A model generated the notes under the pieces. The model did no database searches. It had not been told where the DNA came from and was given only the letters and a program-made list of their open reading frames with translations. Below are positions 44,405 through 53,146 of a stretch of DNA of 64,000 nucleotides, in pieces. Position 1 is the stretch's first letter; each line of letters starts with the position of its first letter. The stretch comes from Leekyejoonella antrihumi. GTDB lineage: Bacteria; Actinomycetota; Actinomycetes; Actinomycetales; Dermatophilaceae. The translations under genes and the position numbers were made by a program. The DNA lies in assembly GCF_007845645.1 (NCBI RefSeq), contig NZ_VCQV01000009.1:62001-126000 (forward strand), written 5' to 3'.

Positions 44405-45983
44405 GGACTTCCTTCTTGCGACGACTGAGGTGACGTGTTTCCCCGATCCGAGTTCCCCCATACGCCAGCAGCAGGAGGACCAGCGCCGCAGCCGAACCGA
44501 CAATTTCAGGCAGCCGGCCGAGCCGGTCCGCCAGCGTCATCGAGGAGCGCAGCGGGAGGGCCCCGGACAGCACCTTCGCGGTGAACAGTCGAGACTTGTC
44601 ATGCACCGTACCGTCCGGGGTGATCAGGCCGCTGACCCCGACGGTGGAAATGTGCACGACCGACCGGCCCGTCTCGATGGCGCGGATGCGGGAGATGGCC
44701 AGCTGCTGCTCGGACTCTGCGGTGTAGCCGAAGGTCGCGTTGTTGGTCTGGACGACCAGCAGCTGGGCGCCCTTGGCAACGGCCGCATGAACCAGCGAGT
44801 CGTAGGCCACCTCGAAGCAGATCACCGGGCCCACCTTGACCGGGCCGAGGTTCTTCGTCGGAATGGTGAACAGCCCCGTCTTGTGCCCCGCGGCGAAGTC
44901 GGCCCTGACGAGGTCGACCTTCTTGCTGAAGAAGCGGAAGAACGAACGGTAGGGAATGTACTCGGCAAAGGGGACCGGGTGCTGCTTGATGTAGGTGGCC
45001 ACGATGCCCTTGCCCGGCTCGTAGAGCAGCGAAGCGTTGGACACATCCGGCGACGGCTGCTGCAGGACCGCTCCCACGATCAGCGGGGCCTTGACGCGAT
45101 TGACCGCCTGGATGATCTCGGTGGCCGCATCGGGGTTGCGAGTTGGGTCGATGTCGGAGGAGTTCTCCGGCCACACCACCAGGTCGGGCTGCGGGATCTC
45201 GCCCGCCCGCACCATCTTGATGGCGACATCGGTCTCTCGGACGTGGTCGTCCAGCACGGCCCGACGCTGCGCGTTGAACTCAAGACCGGCCGTCGGCACA
45301 TCGCCCTGGATCCCCACGACATTCATCTTCGGGCCACCGGTCGGGGTGGGCACCACCCCGGACAACGGAACGAGCACCACGACGGCCGCAGCCGGCGCGA
45401 GCCGACGCATCATGCCACTGGGTGTGCCCCGGCGAAGCCGGTCGAGGCTGACCGCCAGCCCCCCGCCGGCCAGTGCCACGGCGAAGGAGAGGCCGGGTGC
45501 GCCCGCGATCGACGCGAGGTGGGCCAGGGGCGTGCCGGCCTGCGACCAGGCGAGCCTGGCCCAAGGAAAGCCGCCGAACGGCATACTCCCACGCACCGCC
45601 TCCTGCAGCAGCCAGAGCAGGGCAATCGCGAAGGGCCGCACGTGCGGGCCGTCGGCCGGCGACAGCCAGTGCGGCAGGCGCTCGATTCGGCGCGCCGACT
45701 GCACGAAGCTGCAGGCCGCACCCATCAGCGCCATGTAGAGCGCCTCGGTCACCGACAGCGCGATCCACGGGAAGGAGCCGACATAGGTGCCTGCCCACTT
45801 CAGGACCGGAAGGAAGTAGGCGAGACCACACACCAGCCCGAGCAGGAACCCCGTGCGGGCCCGCGCGCCTCGGGTGGCGAGGGCAAGAAGGGCAACGCCG
45901 ACGATGGCCAGGGGCCACACGTTGAGGTCGGGGAACGACAACCAGAGGCACAACCCGGCACAGACGGCGAGAGCCAGGCGCAT
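44391..45983 (-). CDS. lnt: Apolipoprotein N-acyltransferase
   Basis: A 530-aa inner-membrane enzyme that adds the third acyl chain to lipoproteins. Six to seven N-terminal hydrophobic segments precede a nitrilase-like domain (from ~residue 225) with the catalytic triad: Glu in LVVWPENSS, Lys in YIKQHPVPFAEYIPYR and Cys in VICFEVAYD. A final membrane segment ends the protein. It is the first gene of the lnt-ppm-fxsA unit. ATG 45983 is chosen, with a GTG two codons upstream. Actinobacterial Lnt supports mannosylated lipoprotein maturation with the neighbouring Ppm enzyme. Confidence 0.93.
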   Translation of the reverse strand: MRLALAVCAGLCLWLSFPDLNVWPLAIVGVALLALATRGARARTGFLLGLVCGLAYFLPVLKWAGTYVGSFPWIALSVTEALYMALMGAACSFVQSARRIERLPHWLSPADGPHVRPFAIALLWLLQEAVRGSMPFGGFPWARLAWSQAGTPLAHLASIAGAPGLSFAVALAGGGLAVSLDRLRRGTPSGMMRRLAPAAAVVVLVPLSGVVPTPTGGPKMNVVGIQGDVPTAGLEFNAQRRAVLDDHVRETDVAIKMVRAGEIPQPDLVVWPENSSDIDPTRNPDAATEIIQAVNRVKAPLIVGAVLQQPSPDVSNASLLYEPGKGIVATYIKQHPVPFAEYIPYRSFFRFFSKKVDLVRADFAAGHKTGLFTIPTKNLGPVKVGPVICFEVAYDSLVHAAVAKGAQLLVVQTNNATFGYTAESEQQLAISRIRAIETGRSVVHISTVGVSGLITPDGTVHDKSRLFTAKVLSGALPLRSSMTLADRLGRLPEIVGSAAALVLLLLAYGGTRIGETRHLSRRKKEVHEVV

Positions 45984-46340
45984 GATCACGGCCCCAGCCT
46001 AGGTGACGGACCTGCCCGAGGCCGGATGGCGTACAGATGGGCCCAGCTCGTCGTTGGGGCCAAGTGCCTCCGCGCTCACGCAAACACCAGTTTTCTACTA
46101 GACGAGAGGGCCCATCCGCAGCCTCGTTGGCCGACTATTTGCACGTCGACGCAGGTCCGAACATACCGAGCCCAAATCTCCTGTCAACCGGCCTCTGACC
46201 TGCGCAAACGTGCGTTTGTGCAGGTCAGGGCGGGTCTGTTTGAGTCTAAAGTCTTGGCCAAGAGTTCATCTGCGCGGCGTGTTGTGCTCGACACGCCGGG
46301 GCGCCCGATGGGCGTGGCCCGACCCTGGCACGATGAGCTC
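45984..46340. other. Intergenic region between lnt and ybaK
   Basis: About 357 bp with no supported gene. It holds divergent promoters for lnt and the YbaK gene, and the long palindrome at 46195-46228. No reading frame resembles a protein. Confidence 0.5.
46195..46228. repeat. 34-bp palindrome
   Basis: CTGACCTGCGCAAAC pairs with GTTTGTGCAGGTCAG across a 4-nt GTGC centre, with one mismatch. It lies about 110 bp before the YbaK start. It could be an operator or an intergenic repeat; no gene context decides. Confidence 0.5.
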
Positions 46341-46859
46341 ATGTCCCCCGCTCGGTCGCGACACCATCGCGCCGCCTCCGGAAGCACCCCGGCAACGGTG
46401 GCCCTGACGAGCGCCGGGGTCGACTTCGTCGAGCGTCCATACCCGCACGAGGGCGGGGTGACCGCCTACGGCGACGAAGCCGCGGACGCCCTCGACGAGC
46501 CCGCCGACCACATCTTCAAGACCCTGGTGACCGCCGAGGCGCTCGGGCCCAGGCCGCGATTGATCGTCGCGGTGGTTCCGGTGCCGCGTCGCCTCGACCT
46601 GAAGGCGCTGGCCCATCGGGTGGGTGTCAAGAAACTCGTCATGGCGCAGCAGGCAGCTGCCGAGCGCGCGACCGGATATCTCGTCGGCGCTATCAGTCCG
46701 TTCGGTCAGAAGCAGCAGCTGCCGATCGTCCTGGACGACCGCGCGCTTGCGCTGCCCCACCTCCTGGTCAGCGGTGGTCGGCGTGGACTGGATCTCCAGC
46801 TATCTCCCACCGACCTCATCGAGCTCACCGGCGCCACCACCGGCCCGATCTCGCGCTAG
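46341..46859 (+). CDS. ybaK: Cys-tRNA(Pro)/aminoacyl-tRNA deacylase (YbaK type)
   Basis: A 172-aa YbaK/ProX-family editing enzyme, which hydrolyses mis-acylated Cys-tRNA(Pro). Residues ~20-165 carry the fold, with ADHIFKTLVTAEALGPRPRL near 55 (conserved KTL), VVPVPRRLDLKALAHRVGVK near 80, GYLVGAISPFGQKQQLPIVL near 112 and the final LVSGGRRGLDLQLSP. The KTL Lys and the GxxSPFG element match the catalytic pocket. The N-terminal ~20 residues are Arg/Ser-rich and not part of the domain. ATG 46341 is chosen. Confidence 0.9.
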   Translation: MSPARSRHHRAASGSTPATVALTSAGVDFVERPYPHEGGVTAYGDEAADALDEPADHIFKTLVTAEALGPRPRLIVAVVPVPRRLDLKALAHRVGVKKLVMAQQAAAERATGYLVGAISPFGQKQQLPIVLDDRALALPHLLVSGGRRGLDLQLSPTDLIELTGATTGPISR

Positions 46860-46878
46860 CGGGTAGCCGACCTACGAC

Positions 46879-47346
46879 TCACCCGTCCTCGGCGGGTGCC
46901 TCGTCGCCGGCGAGCGGCGAGCGATCCTCCCAGGGGGTGCTCAGCACCACAGTGGTGCGTGTGGTCACGTTGGCCGCCGACCGGATCTGGGCCAGCAGCT
47001 CTTCCAGCTCCAACGGGCTGGCGACCCTGACCTTGAGCACGTAGTTCTCGTCACCCGCCACCGAGAAGCAGGAGTCGAGCGCCGTGATGTGACGCAGCCG
47101 GTCCGGAATGTCGTCGGGAGCGGCTGGGTCGACGGGGATCACCGAGATCAGCGCCGCGAGCGGGATTCCCGCGGCGTCGTGGTTCAGCACGGCACGGTAG
47201 CCGGTGATGATTCCCCGCTCCTCGAGGCGACGGACCCGCTGGTGCACGGCCGAGGTGGACAGGCCGCTCGCCTTGCCCAGATCGGTGAAGCTGAGGCGTC
47301 CGTCTCTGCTGAGCAGCTGAACGATCCGCCGGTCGAGTTCTTCCAC
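46879..47346 (-). CDS. Lrp/AsnC family regulator
   Basis: A 155-aa feast/famine regulator. The N-terminal HTH (residues ~2-60) reads LDRRIVQLLSRDGRLSFTDL, then GKASGLSTSAVHQRVRRLEE. The C-terminal RAM ligand-binding domain follows with CFSVAGDENYVLKVRVASPL and the final VTTRTTVVLSTPW. Effectors of the family are usually amino acids, but which one cannot be told. The gene is divergent from the exonuclease gene (47 bp between starts) and convergent with ybaK. Confidence 0.92.
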   Translation of the reverse strand: MEELDRRIVQLLSRDGRLSFTDLGKASGLSTSAVHQRVRRLEERGIITGYRAVLNHDAAGIPLAALISVIPVDPAAPDDIPDRLRHITALDSCFSVAGDENYVLKVRVASPLELEELLAQIRSAANVTTRTTVVLSTPWEDRSPLAGDEAPAEDG

Positions 47347-47393
47347 ACCTGAACTCTAGGGCAGGCACGGTGCGCACCTCTACACTCGAGCGC

Positions 47394-48332
47394 ATGTCTG
47401 GCACCCCTCAAAAACTTCTGCTGCTCGACTCCGCGAGCCTGTACTTCCGTGCGTTCTACGGCGTACCGGACCGACGACAGCATCCGGCCGATCCACCGAC
47501 CAACGCCATCCGCGGCTTCGCCGACATGATCGCGACCCTGGTGAGTGACCACGCACCCACGGACCTCGTCGCCTGCTGGGACAACGACTGGCGGCCGGCA
47601 TTCCGGGTCGAGGCCCTGCCCACCTACAAGGCTCATCGGGTGCTCGACGGCACCGCCGGCCAGGAGGACTCCCCCGAGCTGCTGACACCCCAGGTGCCCG
47701 AGATCGTCGAGCTGCTGGAGGCAGTCGGCATCACCCGGCTGGGAATCGACGAGTGCGAGGCGGACGACGTCATCGGCACTCTGGTCACTCGCTATCGGGA
47801 CACTGCCGCGATCGATGTGGTCACCGGCGACCGTGACCTCTTCCAGCTCGTCGACGACGAGCACAGCATCCGGGTCCTCTACACCGCCAAGGGAGGGGTG
47901 CGCGACCCGGACGTGGTCAACGAGTCCTACCTGCAGGCGAGGTACGGCATCTCCGGTGGCCGGGCGTATGCGGATATGGCTGTGCTGCGCGGGGATCCGA
48001 GCGACGGGCTTCCAGGCGTGCCCGGGATCGGTGAGAAGACCGCGGCGACGTTGATCAACCGCTATGGCGACCTCGGTGGCCTGCGCAGGGCCGTCGACGA
48101 GGGCGATCCGCAGGTGAAAGGGGCGCAGCGCACCAGGCTGGAGGCCGCGTCCGCCTACCTCGACGCTGCACCGCGAGTCGTCGACGTCGTCCGCGACGCG
48201 CCCGTGCCGGAAGACCTGCAGACCGCGCTTCCGTCGCGGGTGGCAGACCCAGACCGGCTCGGGGCCCTGGCCGCACGCCTACCCATCCGGTCACCGCTCG
48301 CACGGCTGCTGAATGTGCTCGGGCTCGACTGA
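47394..48332 (+). CDS. 5'-3' exonuclease (Pol I-like FEN domain)
   Basis: A 312-aa stand-alone 5' nuclease of the Pol I N-terminal/FEN family. Metal-binding acidic residues are seen in LLLLDSASLYFRAFYG near the start, ACWDNDWRP near 62, IDECEADDVIG near 125 and VVTGDRDLFQLVDDE near 148. The helix-hairpin-helix is GLPGVPGIGEKTAATLIN near 210. Such proteins remove RNA primers or flaps. ATG 47394 is preferred over the upstream in-frame ATG at 47370 because the conserved start follows directly. Confidence 0.92.
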   Translation: MSGTPQKLLLLDSASLYFRAFYGVPDRRQHPADPPTNAIRGFADMIATLVSDHAPTDLVACWDNDWRPAFRVEALPTYKAHRVLDGTAGQEDSPELLTPQVPEIVELLEAVGITRLGIDECEADDVIGTLVTRYRDTAAIDVVTGDRDLFQLVDDEHSIRVLYTAKGGVRDPDVVNESYLQARYGISGGRAYADMAVLRGDPSDGLPGVPGIGEKTAATLINRYGDLGGLRRAVDEGDPQVKGAQRTRLEAASAYLDAAPRVVDVVRDAPVPEDLQTALPSRVADPDRLGALAARLPIRSPLARLLNVLGLD

Positions 48333-48345
48333 GCTCACCCTGCTA

Positions 48346-48915
48346 CTACTGGAACCGCATGTCCCGGTGAGGTCCCCGTGGCTCGCCCGGTGGGAACGTC
48401 CGGTCGTCATCGGCCGCGTCGTCGTGCGCAAACAGCAGCTCGTTGAGGCGTACCTGGACCTGCTCCACGTGTGGCACATCGTCCAGCGTGAGGCCGGCCT
48501 GCTCCGACGCATCCGCGATCACCAGCGTGCCGCAACCAAGGACCCGATCCATGAGGCCCTTCTCGTAGGACACGTCGTTGATCCGGAAGAGCGGGATGTC
48601 CCGGCCGGACTTGGTCATGATCCCGTAACGGGTGATCAGCCTTCGGTTGGTGATCACGTACAGCGTTGTGCGCCAACGCAGGATCGGCGCGAGCACCCAG
48701 ACGATCACGACCAGCAGCGCCAGCACCCAGATCACGATGAGCGCCCACTTGTGGGTGCCGCCGCCCAGGGAGTCCGGCAGCAGCCAGGTGATCACCGCGG
48801 CAACGACGACCGTCGCGATGAGCACCAGCACGGGCAGCAGGATGCGCTTGAGGTGAGTATGCAGCTCGAGCTCGACGTGCTCGCCGGCAGCGAGATGCTT
48901 CGCGGAGAAGGCCAT
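48346..48915 (-). CDS. PH domain-containing membrane protein
   Basis: A 189-aa protein with two adjacent hydrophobic segments (ILLPVLVLIATVVVAAVITW and WALIVIWVLALLVVIVWVL) followed by a bacterial PH-like domain: RWRTTLYVITNRRLITRYGI, then IPLFRINDVSYEKGLMDRVL and TLVIADASEQAGLTLDDVPH. The NRRL and RI.DV elements are typical of bPH2 (YdbS-type) proteins of unknown function. ATG 48915 is chosen with AGGA eight bases upstream; another ATG is at 48924. Confidence 0.87.
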   Translation of the reverse strand: MAFSAKHLAAGEHVELELHTHLKRILLPVLVLIATVVVAAVITWLLPDSLGGGTHKWALIVIWVLALLVVIVWVLAPILRWRTTLYVITNRRLITRYGIMTKSGRDIPLFRINDVSYEKGLMDRVLGCGTLVIADASEQAGLTLDDVPHVEQVQVRLNELLFAHDDAADDDRTFPPGEPRGPHRDMRFQ

Positions 48916-48967
48916 GGCGGTCATCCTGCCACGGCCGGTGGACTGTGCTGCGCAACCGCGAGTCCCA

Positions 48968-51763
48968 TCAATCGAGCCGGTCGGCCGAGACGACTCCCCG
49001 CATGATTCCGTCGATCGCCTTGCGTGCCGACGTGCGCAACACCGCCTCCGGAGCAGCGTCGGAGACCTGACCGAGCAGGTCCACCAGCTGTTTGCACCGT
49101 CGCACGAAGTCTCCGGCGGACAGGGCACTGTCTCGCAGCACGAGCTCGAGCCGCGCACCGCTCGCCCAGCGGTGCGCCGCCCAGGCCATGCCGGCATCCG
49201 GCACGCCCAGCGGTGTCAGCCGATGCCCTCGCTGCCGATGCTCGAGGTCGCCGAACATCTCCTGCATGCGCGCGAACGCGTCGCTCACCCAGTCATTGGG
49301 CATCCGCACCTCGGCGCCCTCCGCCTCGCGGCGCGGTTCATAGATCAGCGTGCTGACAACGGCCGCGAGCGACGCCGGGTCGAGTCGGGACCACACCCCC
49401 TCCCGTAGGCACTCGGCCACCAGGAGGTCCTTCTCGGAGTAGATGCGCTGGAGCAGACCACCCTGCTCCGTCACGGACTGCCCGTCCGGTGACAGGTAGC
49501 CCAGCTCCGACAGCAGGTCGCAGACCCGGTCGAACGTGCGCGCCACCGTGTGAGTGCGACCGTCCACCTGCCGCTGCAGTCCGTCCGTCTCCTTACGCAG
49601 CCGCCACCAGCGCTCGGCCCAGCGCGCGTGCTGCTCGCGGTGCGGGCAGTCGTTGCACGGATGGGACTTCAGCCGGCGACGGAGCACCGCGATCGTGTCC
49701 TGAGTCGCTGCATCCTCGACGGGATCCTCCCGCGCAGCCTTCGGTGGCGCGTCCTTCGGGGCCTTGGCACGCAGCGTCGCCGCAAGGTCCTTGCGGGCCC
49801 GAGGATTCCTGCCGTTGAACGACTTCGGCACCTCCATCCGCATCAGCGGCAGGACCGGTTCATGCACGTCGGTCTCCGTCAACCGCCGCACCTGAGCACC
49901 CACCGTGAGCAGCAACGGCGTCGGTCCCTCATGCCGCCCGCCCTTGTTCGTCGCGATGACCACGGCAAGCCCGGCGCGGCGGCCACTCTGTAGGCGGATC
50001 ACGTCCCCCGTGCTCAACTCACCCAGCGACACTGCGGCAGCGGCGTTCCTGCTTGCCGCTCGACGCTTGCCGACGGCCTTCTCCAGGTCACTGATCTCCC
50101 GCCGCATGGCGGCGTACTCGGCGAAATCACCCACGTCACAACGCATGGCCTCCGCGTAACCCTCGAGCCCCTCCTCATTGCGGTGGATCGCGCGCGCCAC
50201 CCCTACCACGGCGCGATCTGCCTGGAACTGCGCGAACGACGCCTCCAGCACGGTCCGGGCCTTCGCCCGTCCGACCTGGGCCACCAGGTTGACCGCCATG
50301 TTGGACGTCGGCACGAAGCTCGATCGCAGCGGATAGGTCCGCGTCGAGGCAAGCCCCGCAACGGAGTACGGGTCCTGGCCGCGGGTGTGCAGCACCACCG
50401 CATGTCCCTCAAAGTCGATGCCGCGCCGTCCGGCACGCCCGGTCAGCTGGGTGAACTCGGCAGGCGTGATGTCGGCGTGCGCCTCACCGTTGAACTTGAC
50501 CAGGCGTTCCAGCACCACGGTGCGTGCGGGCATGTTGATGCCCAGCGCCAGCGTCTCGGTGGCGAACACCGCCTTGATCTCGCCGGCGGTGAACAGCTCC
50601 TCGACGATCTCTCGGAAGGTCGGGAGCATGCCCGCGTGGTGCGCCGCGAACCCGCGGCTGAGTCCCTCCACGAAGTCCCAGTAGCCGAGCACCGTGAGGT
50701 CCTCGTCGGGAAGCGACGACACCCGTTCCTCGACCAGCCGCCGGATCCGAGCTCCAGCCTGCTCCGGGATCAGGCGCGTCCCCCACGCAAGCAGCTGGCC
50801 CACGGCCGACTCACACCCGACCCGACTGAAGATGAAGGTGATTGCCGGCAGCAGGCCATCTCGATCGAGTGCGTCGATGACCTCCGCACGACTCGGACCC
50901 CTGCTGGGCCGACCCGGCCGCACCGGCCCGTGCGGCCGGCGACCGCGCTCACGACCGTGACGGCCCCGTGGCGCTCCCGCGTCCTCGCGTCGGCCGTGCC
51001 GGTCCGTGGATGCCTCGACCTGCGCGATGCGCTGCACCAGCTTGGGGTTCACCGTCAGCTGCGTTCGATCACGGTCGCTCTCGACGAAGAGGTCGAAGAG
51101 CCCGGGCCCGACCATCATGTGCTGCCACAACGGGACCGGCCGGTGCTCCTCGACGATCACCTCGGTGTCCCCGCGCACGGTGGCCAGCCACTCACCGAAC
51201 TCTTCGGCATTGCTGACGGTCGCGGACAGCGAGATGACCTGCACCGTCTCGGGCAGCTGCACGATCACCTCCTCCCAGACCGCGCCTCTGAACCGGTCTG
51301 CCAGGTAGTGCACCTCGTCCATCACGACGAACCCGAGCCCACGCAGCGTGTCCGAGTCGGCATACAGCATGTTGCGCAAGACCTCGGTGGTCATCACCAC
51401 GATCGGCGCCTCGCCGTTGATCGACGAATCACCGGTCAACAGACCCACCTTGTCGGCGCCGTGCTGCGCTGCCAGATCTGTGTACTTCTGGTTCGACAGC
51501 GCCTTGATCGGCGTGGTGTAGAAGGTCTTTCGCCTGCTCACCAGCGCGAGGTAGGCCGCGAACTCTCCGACGATCGTCTTGCCCGAGCCGGTAGGGGCGG
51601 CAACGAGCGCCCCACGCCCGTCCTGCACGGCCTCACACGCACGGACCTGGAACGGGTCGAACGGAAAGTCGTACAGCTCCGCGAATCGTCGCAGGTGGCT
51701 GCTGTCGAGTCGACGACGATCGGGATCCCGGTGGTGGGCAGGTGGATCCGAAGGGGCTGGCAT
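48968..51763 (-). CDS. helY: HelY-like Ski2-type DEAD/DExH helicase
   Basis: A 931-aa superfamily-2 helicase of HelY/Ski2 type, thought to act on RNA. Motifs: I (ALVAAPTGSGKT) near residue 55, Ia (YTTPIKALSNQKY), II (VMDEVHYLADRF), III (SLSATVSN) and VI (QLTGRAGRRGIDFEGH). A basic Arg/Gly insert interrupts the RecA1-RecA2 linker near residue 250. The C-terminal half holds a CxxC-rich region (CNDCPHREQH) and the helical Ski2 domains. In actinobacteria helY usually sits downstream of tatAC, as here, in the pafBC-tatAC-helY block. Confidence 0.93.
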   Translation of the reverse strand: MPAPSDPPAHHRDPDRRRLDSSHLRRFAELYDFPFDPFQVRACEAVQDGRGALVAAPTGSGKTIVGEFAAYLALVSRRKTFYTTPIKALSNQKYTDLAAQHGADKVGLLTGDSSINGEAPIVVMTTEVLRNMLYADSDTLRGLGFVVMDEVHYLADRFRGAVWEEVIVQLPETVQVISLSATVSNAEEFGEWLATVRGDTEVIVEEHRPVPLWQHMMVGPGLFDLFVESDRDRTQLTVNPKLVQRIAQVEASTDRHGRREDAGAPRGRHGRERGRRPHGPVRPGRPSRGPSRAEVIDALDRDGLLPAITFIFSRVGCESAVGQLLAWGTRLIPEQAGARIRRLVEERVSSLPDEDLTVLGYWDFVEGLSRGFAAHHAGMLPTFREIVEELFTAGEIKAVFATETLALGINMPARTVVLERLVKFNGEAHADITPAEFTQLTGRAGRRGIDFEGHAVVLHTRGQDPYSVAGLASTRTYPLRSSFVPTSNMAVNLVAQVGRAKARTVLEASFAQFQADRAVVGVARAIHRNEEGLEGYAEAMRCDVGDFAEYAAMRREISDLEKAVGKRRAASRNAAAAVSLGELSTGDVIRLQSGRRAGLAVVIATNKGGRHEGPTPLLLTVGAQVRRLTETDVHEPVLPLMRMEVPKSFNGRNPRARKDLAATLRAKAPKDAPPKAAREDPVEDAATQDTIAVLRRRLKSHPCNDCPHREQHARWAERWWRLRKETDGLQRQVDGRTHTVARTFDRVCDLLSELGYLSPDGQSVTEQGGLLQRIYSEKDLLVAECLREGVWSRLDPASLAAVVSTLIYEPRREAEGAEVRMPNDWVSDAFARMQEMFGDLEHRQRGHRLTPLGVPDAGMAWAAHRWASGARLELVLRDSALSAGDFVRRCKQLVDLLGQVSDAAPEAVLRTSARKAIDGIMRGVVSADRLD

Positions 51764-51790
51764 ATCGGTCAGGTTACTGGCGGAGCCAGG

Positions 51791-52615
51791 TCACAGCGCG
51801 GATCTCTCGTCGTCCGGCACGTCGGCCCAAGCCGGCCGATCCCGCACCGCCCGCCGGTGGTCCATGAACAGGGAGATCCCGACTGCGGCAAAATAGAGTG
51901 CCACCATCGGAAGGGCCAGCGCGAGCATCGACCAGGCGTCCGGACTCGGGCTCATCATGGCGGCGAAGACGAAGATCACCATCACCGCAACCCGCCAGCC
52001 CTTGAGCATGATTCGTCCGGGGAACACGTGAACGGTGTTGAGGCCGACCAGGAAGACGGGCAGCAGGAAGGCGATACCGAACGCCAGGATGAACTTCGTG
52101 GTGAACGACACGTACGCCTCGGCATTCGTGTAGTTCACCGCTCCCGCCGGCGTGATACCCAGGAGAAACTTGACCGCATTCGGCAGCGCGAAGGTGGATA
52201 CGTAACAGCCGAGCGCAAACAACGGAACGGCCGCCGCGATGAATCCGCGACCGATCCGCTTCTCCCTCTTGGTCAGACCGGGCGCAAGGAACCTCCAGAT
52301 CTGCCAGAGCCACACCGGACTGGCCAGAATCAGCCCGATCCACAGGGCGATCTTCAACTTGATGCCGAAGGCATCGGTCACCCCATTGGCGCCGAAGTTC
52401 AGTGCCACCTCGTCCACTGAGACGTGGCGTTCGGCGGCCACTGCGAGCAGCGGTTGCTGCAGCCAGCGCATCACTCGCCCATAGACGAACCATCCGACGG
52501 CCCCGCCGAGAGCAATCGCAATCGCGGCAATGACGATGCGCCGCCGAAACTCGCGGAAGTGCTCGCCGAGCGTCATCCGCCCTTCGGGGTTGGCCTTACG
52601 CCTCAGCACGGCCAT
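51791..52615 (-). CDS. tatC: Sec-independent translocase TatC
   Basis: A 274-aa polytopic protein with six hydrophobic segments. TatC hallmarks: MTLGEHFREFRRRIVIAAIA near residue 14, FLAPGLTKREKRIGRGFIAA near 110 (conserved F.APGL..E..) and FGIAFLLPVFLVGLNTVHVF near 175. It recognises twin-arginine signal peptides and, with TatA, exports folded proteins. A charged C-terminal tail (DHRRAVRDRPAWADVPDDER) is cytoplasmic. It lies 36 bp downstream of tatA and 27 bp upstream of helY. Confidence 0.95.
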   Translation of the reverse strand: MAVLRRKANPEGRMTLGEHFREFRRRIVIAAIAIALGGAVGWFVYGRVMRWLQQPLLAVAAERHVSVDEVALNFGANGVTDAFGIKLKIALWIGLILASPVWLWQIWRFLAPGLTKREKRIGRGFIAAAVPLFALGCYVSTFALPNAVKFLLGITPAGAVNYTNAEAYVSFTTKFILAFGIAFLLPVFLVGLNTVHVFPGRIMLKGWRVAVMVIFVFAAMMSPSPDAWSMLALALPMVALYFAAVGISLFMDHRRAVRDRPAWADVPDDERSAL

Positions 52616-52651
52616 GAAGATCCTCCGCCGGTGACGTCAGGTGCCGACGGT

Positions 52652-53023
52652 TCAGGCGCCGGGCGTGGTGCCGTCGGTGTGCTGCTGAGGCTGCGCCTGC
52701 GGCGCGCCTTCAGGATGCTGGGGGTAGGGGTTGGGCTGCTGCGGCTGCTGCGCGTACGGCTGCTGCGGCTGCTGCGCGTACGGCTGCTGCGGCTGCTGCG
52801 CGTACGGCTGCTGCGGGGACTGCGAGGTGGTCTGCCCGGGCACCGTCTGACCCGACGCGTCACTCTTGCCGTCCTTCTTCATGTCGTCCATCTCGCTCTT
52901 GAGAATCCGGGCAGAACGACCCAGGCTGCGCGCCGCGTCGGGCAGGCGCTTCCAGCCGAATATCGCGATGATGAGTATCGCCAGGATGACGATGTGCCAT
53001 CCGTCAAAGATGCTTCTTAACAT
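52652..53023 (-). CDS. tatA: Sec-independent translocase TatA, with repeat-rich tail
   Basis: A 123-aa TatA. One N-terminal membrane helix (WHIVILAILIIAIFGWKRLP) with the FG hinge is followed by the amphipathic helix AARSLGRSARILKSEMDDM. The tail is Gln/Pro/Ala-rich, with three in-frame PQQPYAQQ repeats encoded by tandem 24-bp DNA repeats (52735-52806). The repeats are probably disordered and not needed for pore formation. It forms the protein-conducting part with TatC just downstream. Confidence 0.93.
   Translation of the reverse strand: MLRSIFDGWHIVILAILIIAIFGWKRLPDAARSLGRSARILKSEMDDMKKDGKSDASGQTVPGQTTSQSPQQPYAQQPQQPYAQQPQQPYAQQPQQPNPYPQHPEGAPQAQPQQHTDGTTPGA
52735..52818. repeat. 24-bp tandem repeats inside tatA
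   Basis: Three full copies of a 24-bp unit (GCTGCTGCGGCTGCTGCGCG plus TACG, plus-strand reading) and a partial fourth. On the coding strand they encode PQQPYAQQ repeats. The 24-bp period preserves the frame, so copy number can change without breaking tatA. Confidence 0.85.
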
Positions 53024-53146
53024 GTCGGAAGACAATCCTCCATCTAGGGCGGGGCCGGTGAGCCAGGTCACAGGGGGCGATCCGGGGCCCACGTCCGTCA
53101 GTCTACGCGATGACTCTGCATGTCCCGTCCTGCAGTGCGGTGGGGT

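Noticed and set aside
44403-46859. 818-codon plus-strand frame spanning the lnt region
   Set aside because: It is antisense to lnt and its neighbours, has Arg/Gly/Asp/His-biased composition and matches no family; only its last part (from 46341) is a real gene (ybaK).
50183-52420. 745-codon plus-strand frame opposite helY/tatC
   Set aside because: It lies opposite well-supported helicase and TatC genes; the composition is shadow-like.
52735-52818. 24-bp tandem repeats considered as CRISPR-like
   Set aside because: The repeats are contiguous without spacers and lie inside tatA in frame.
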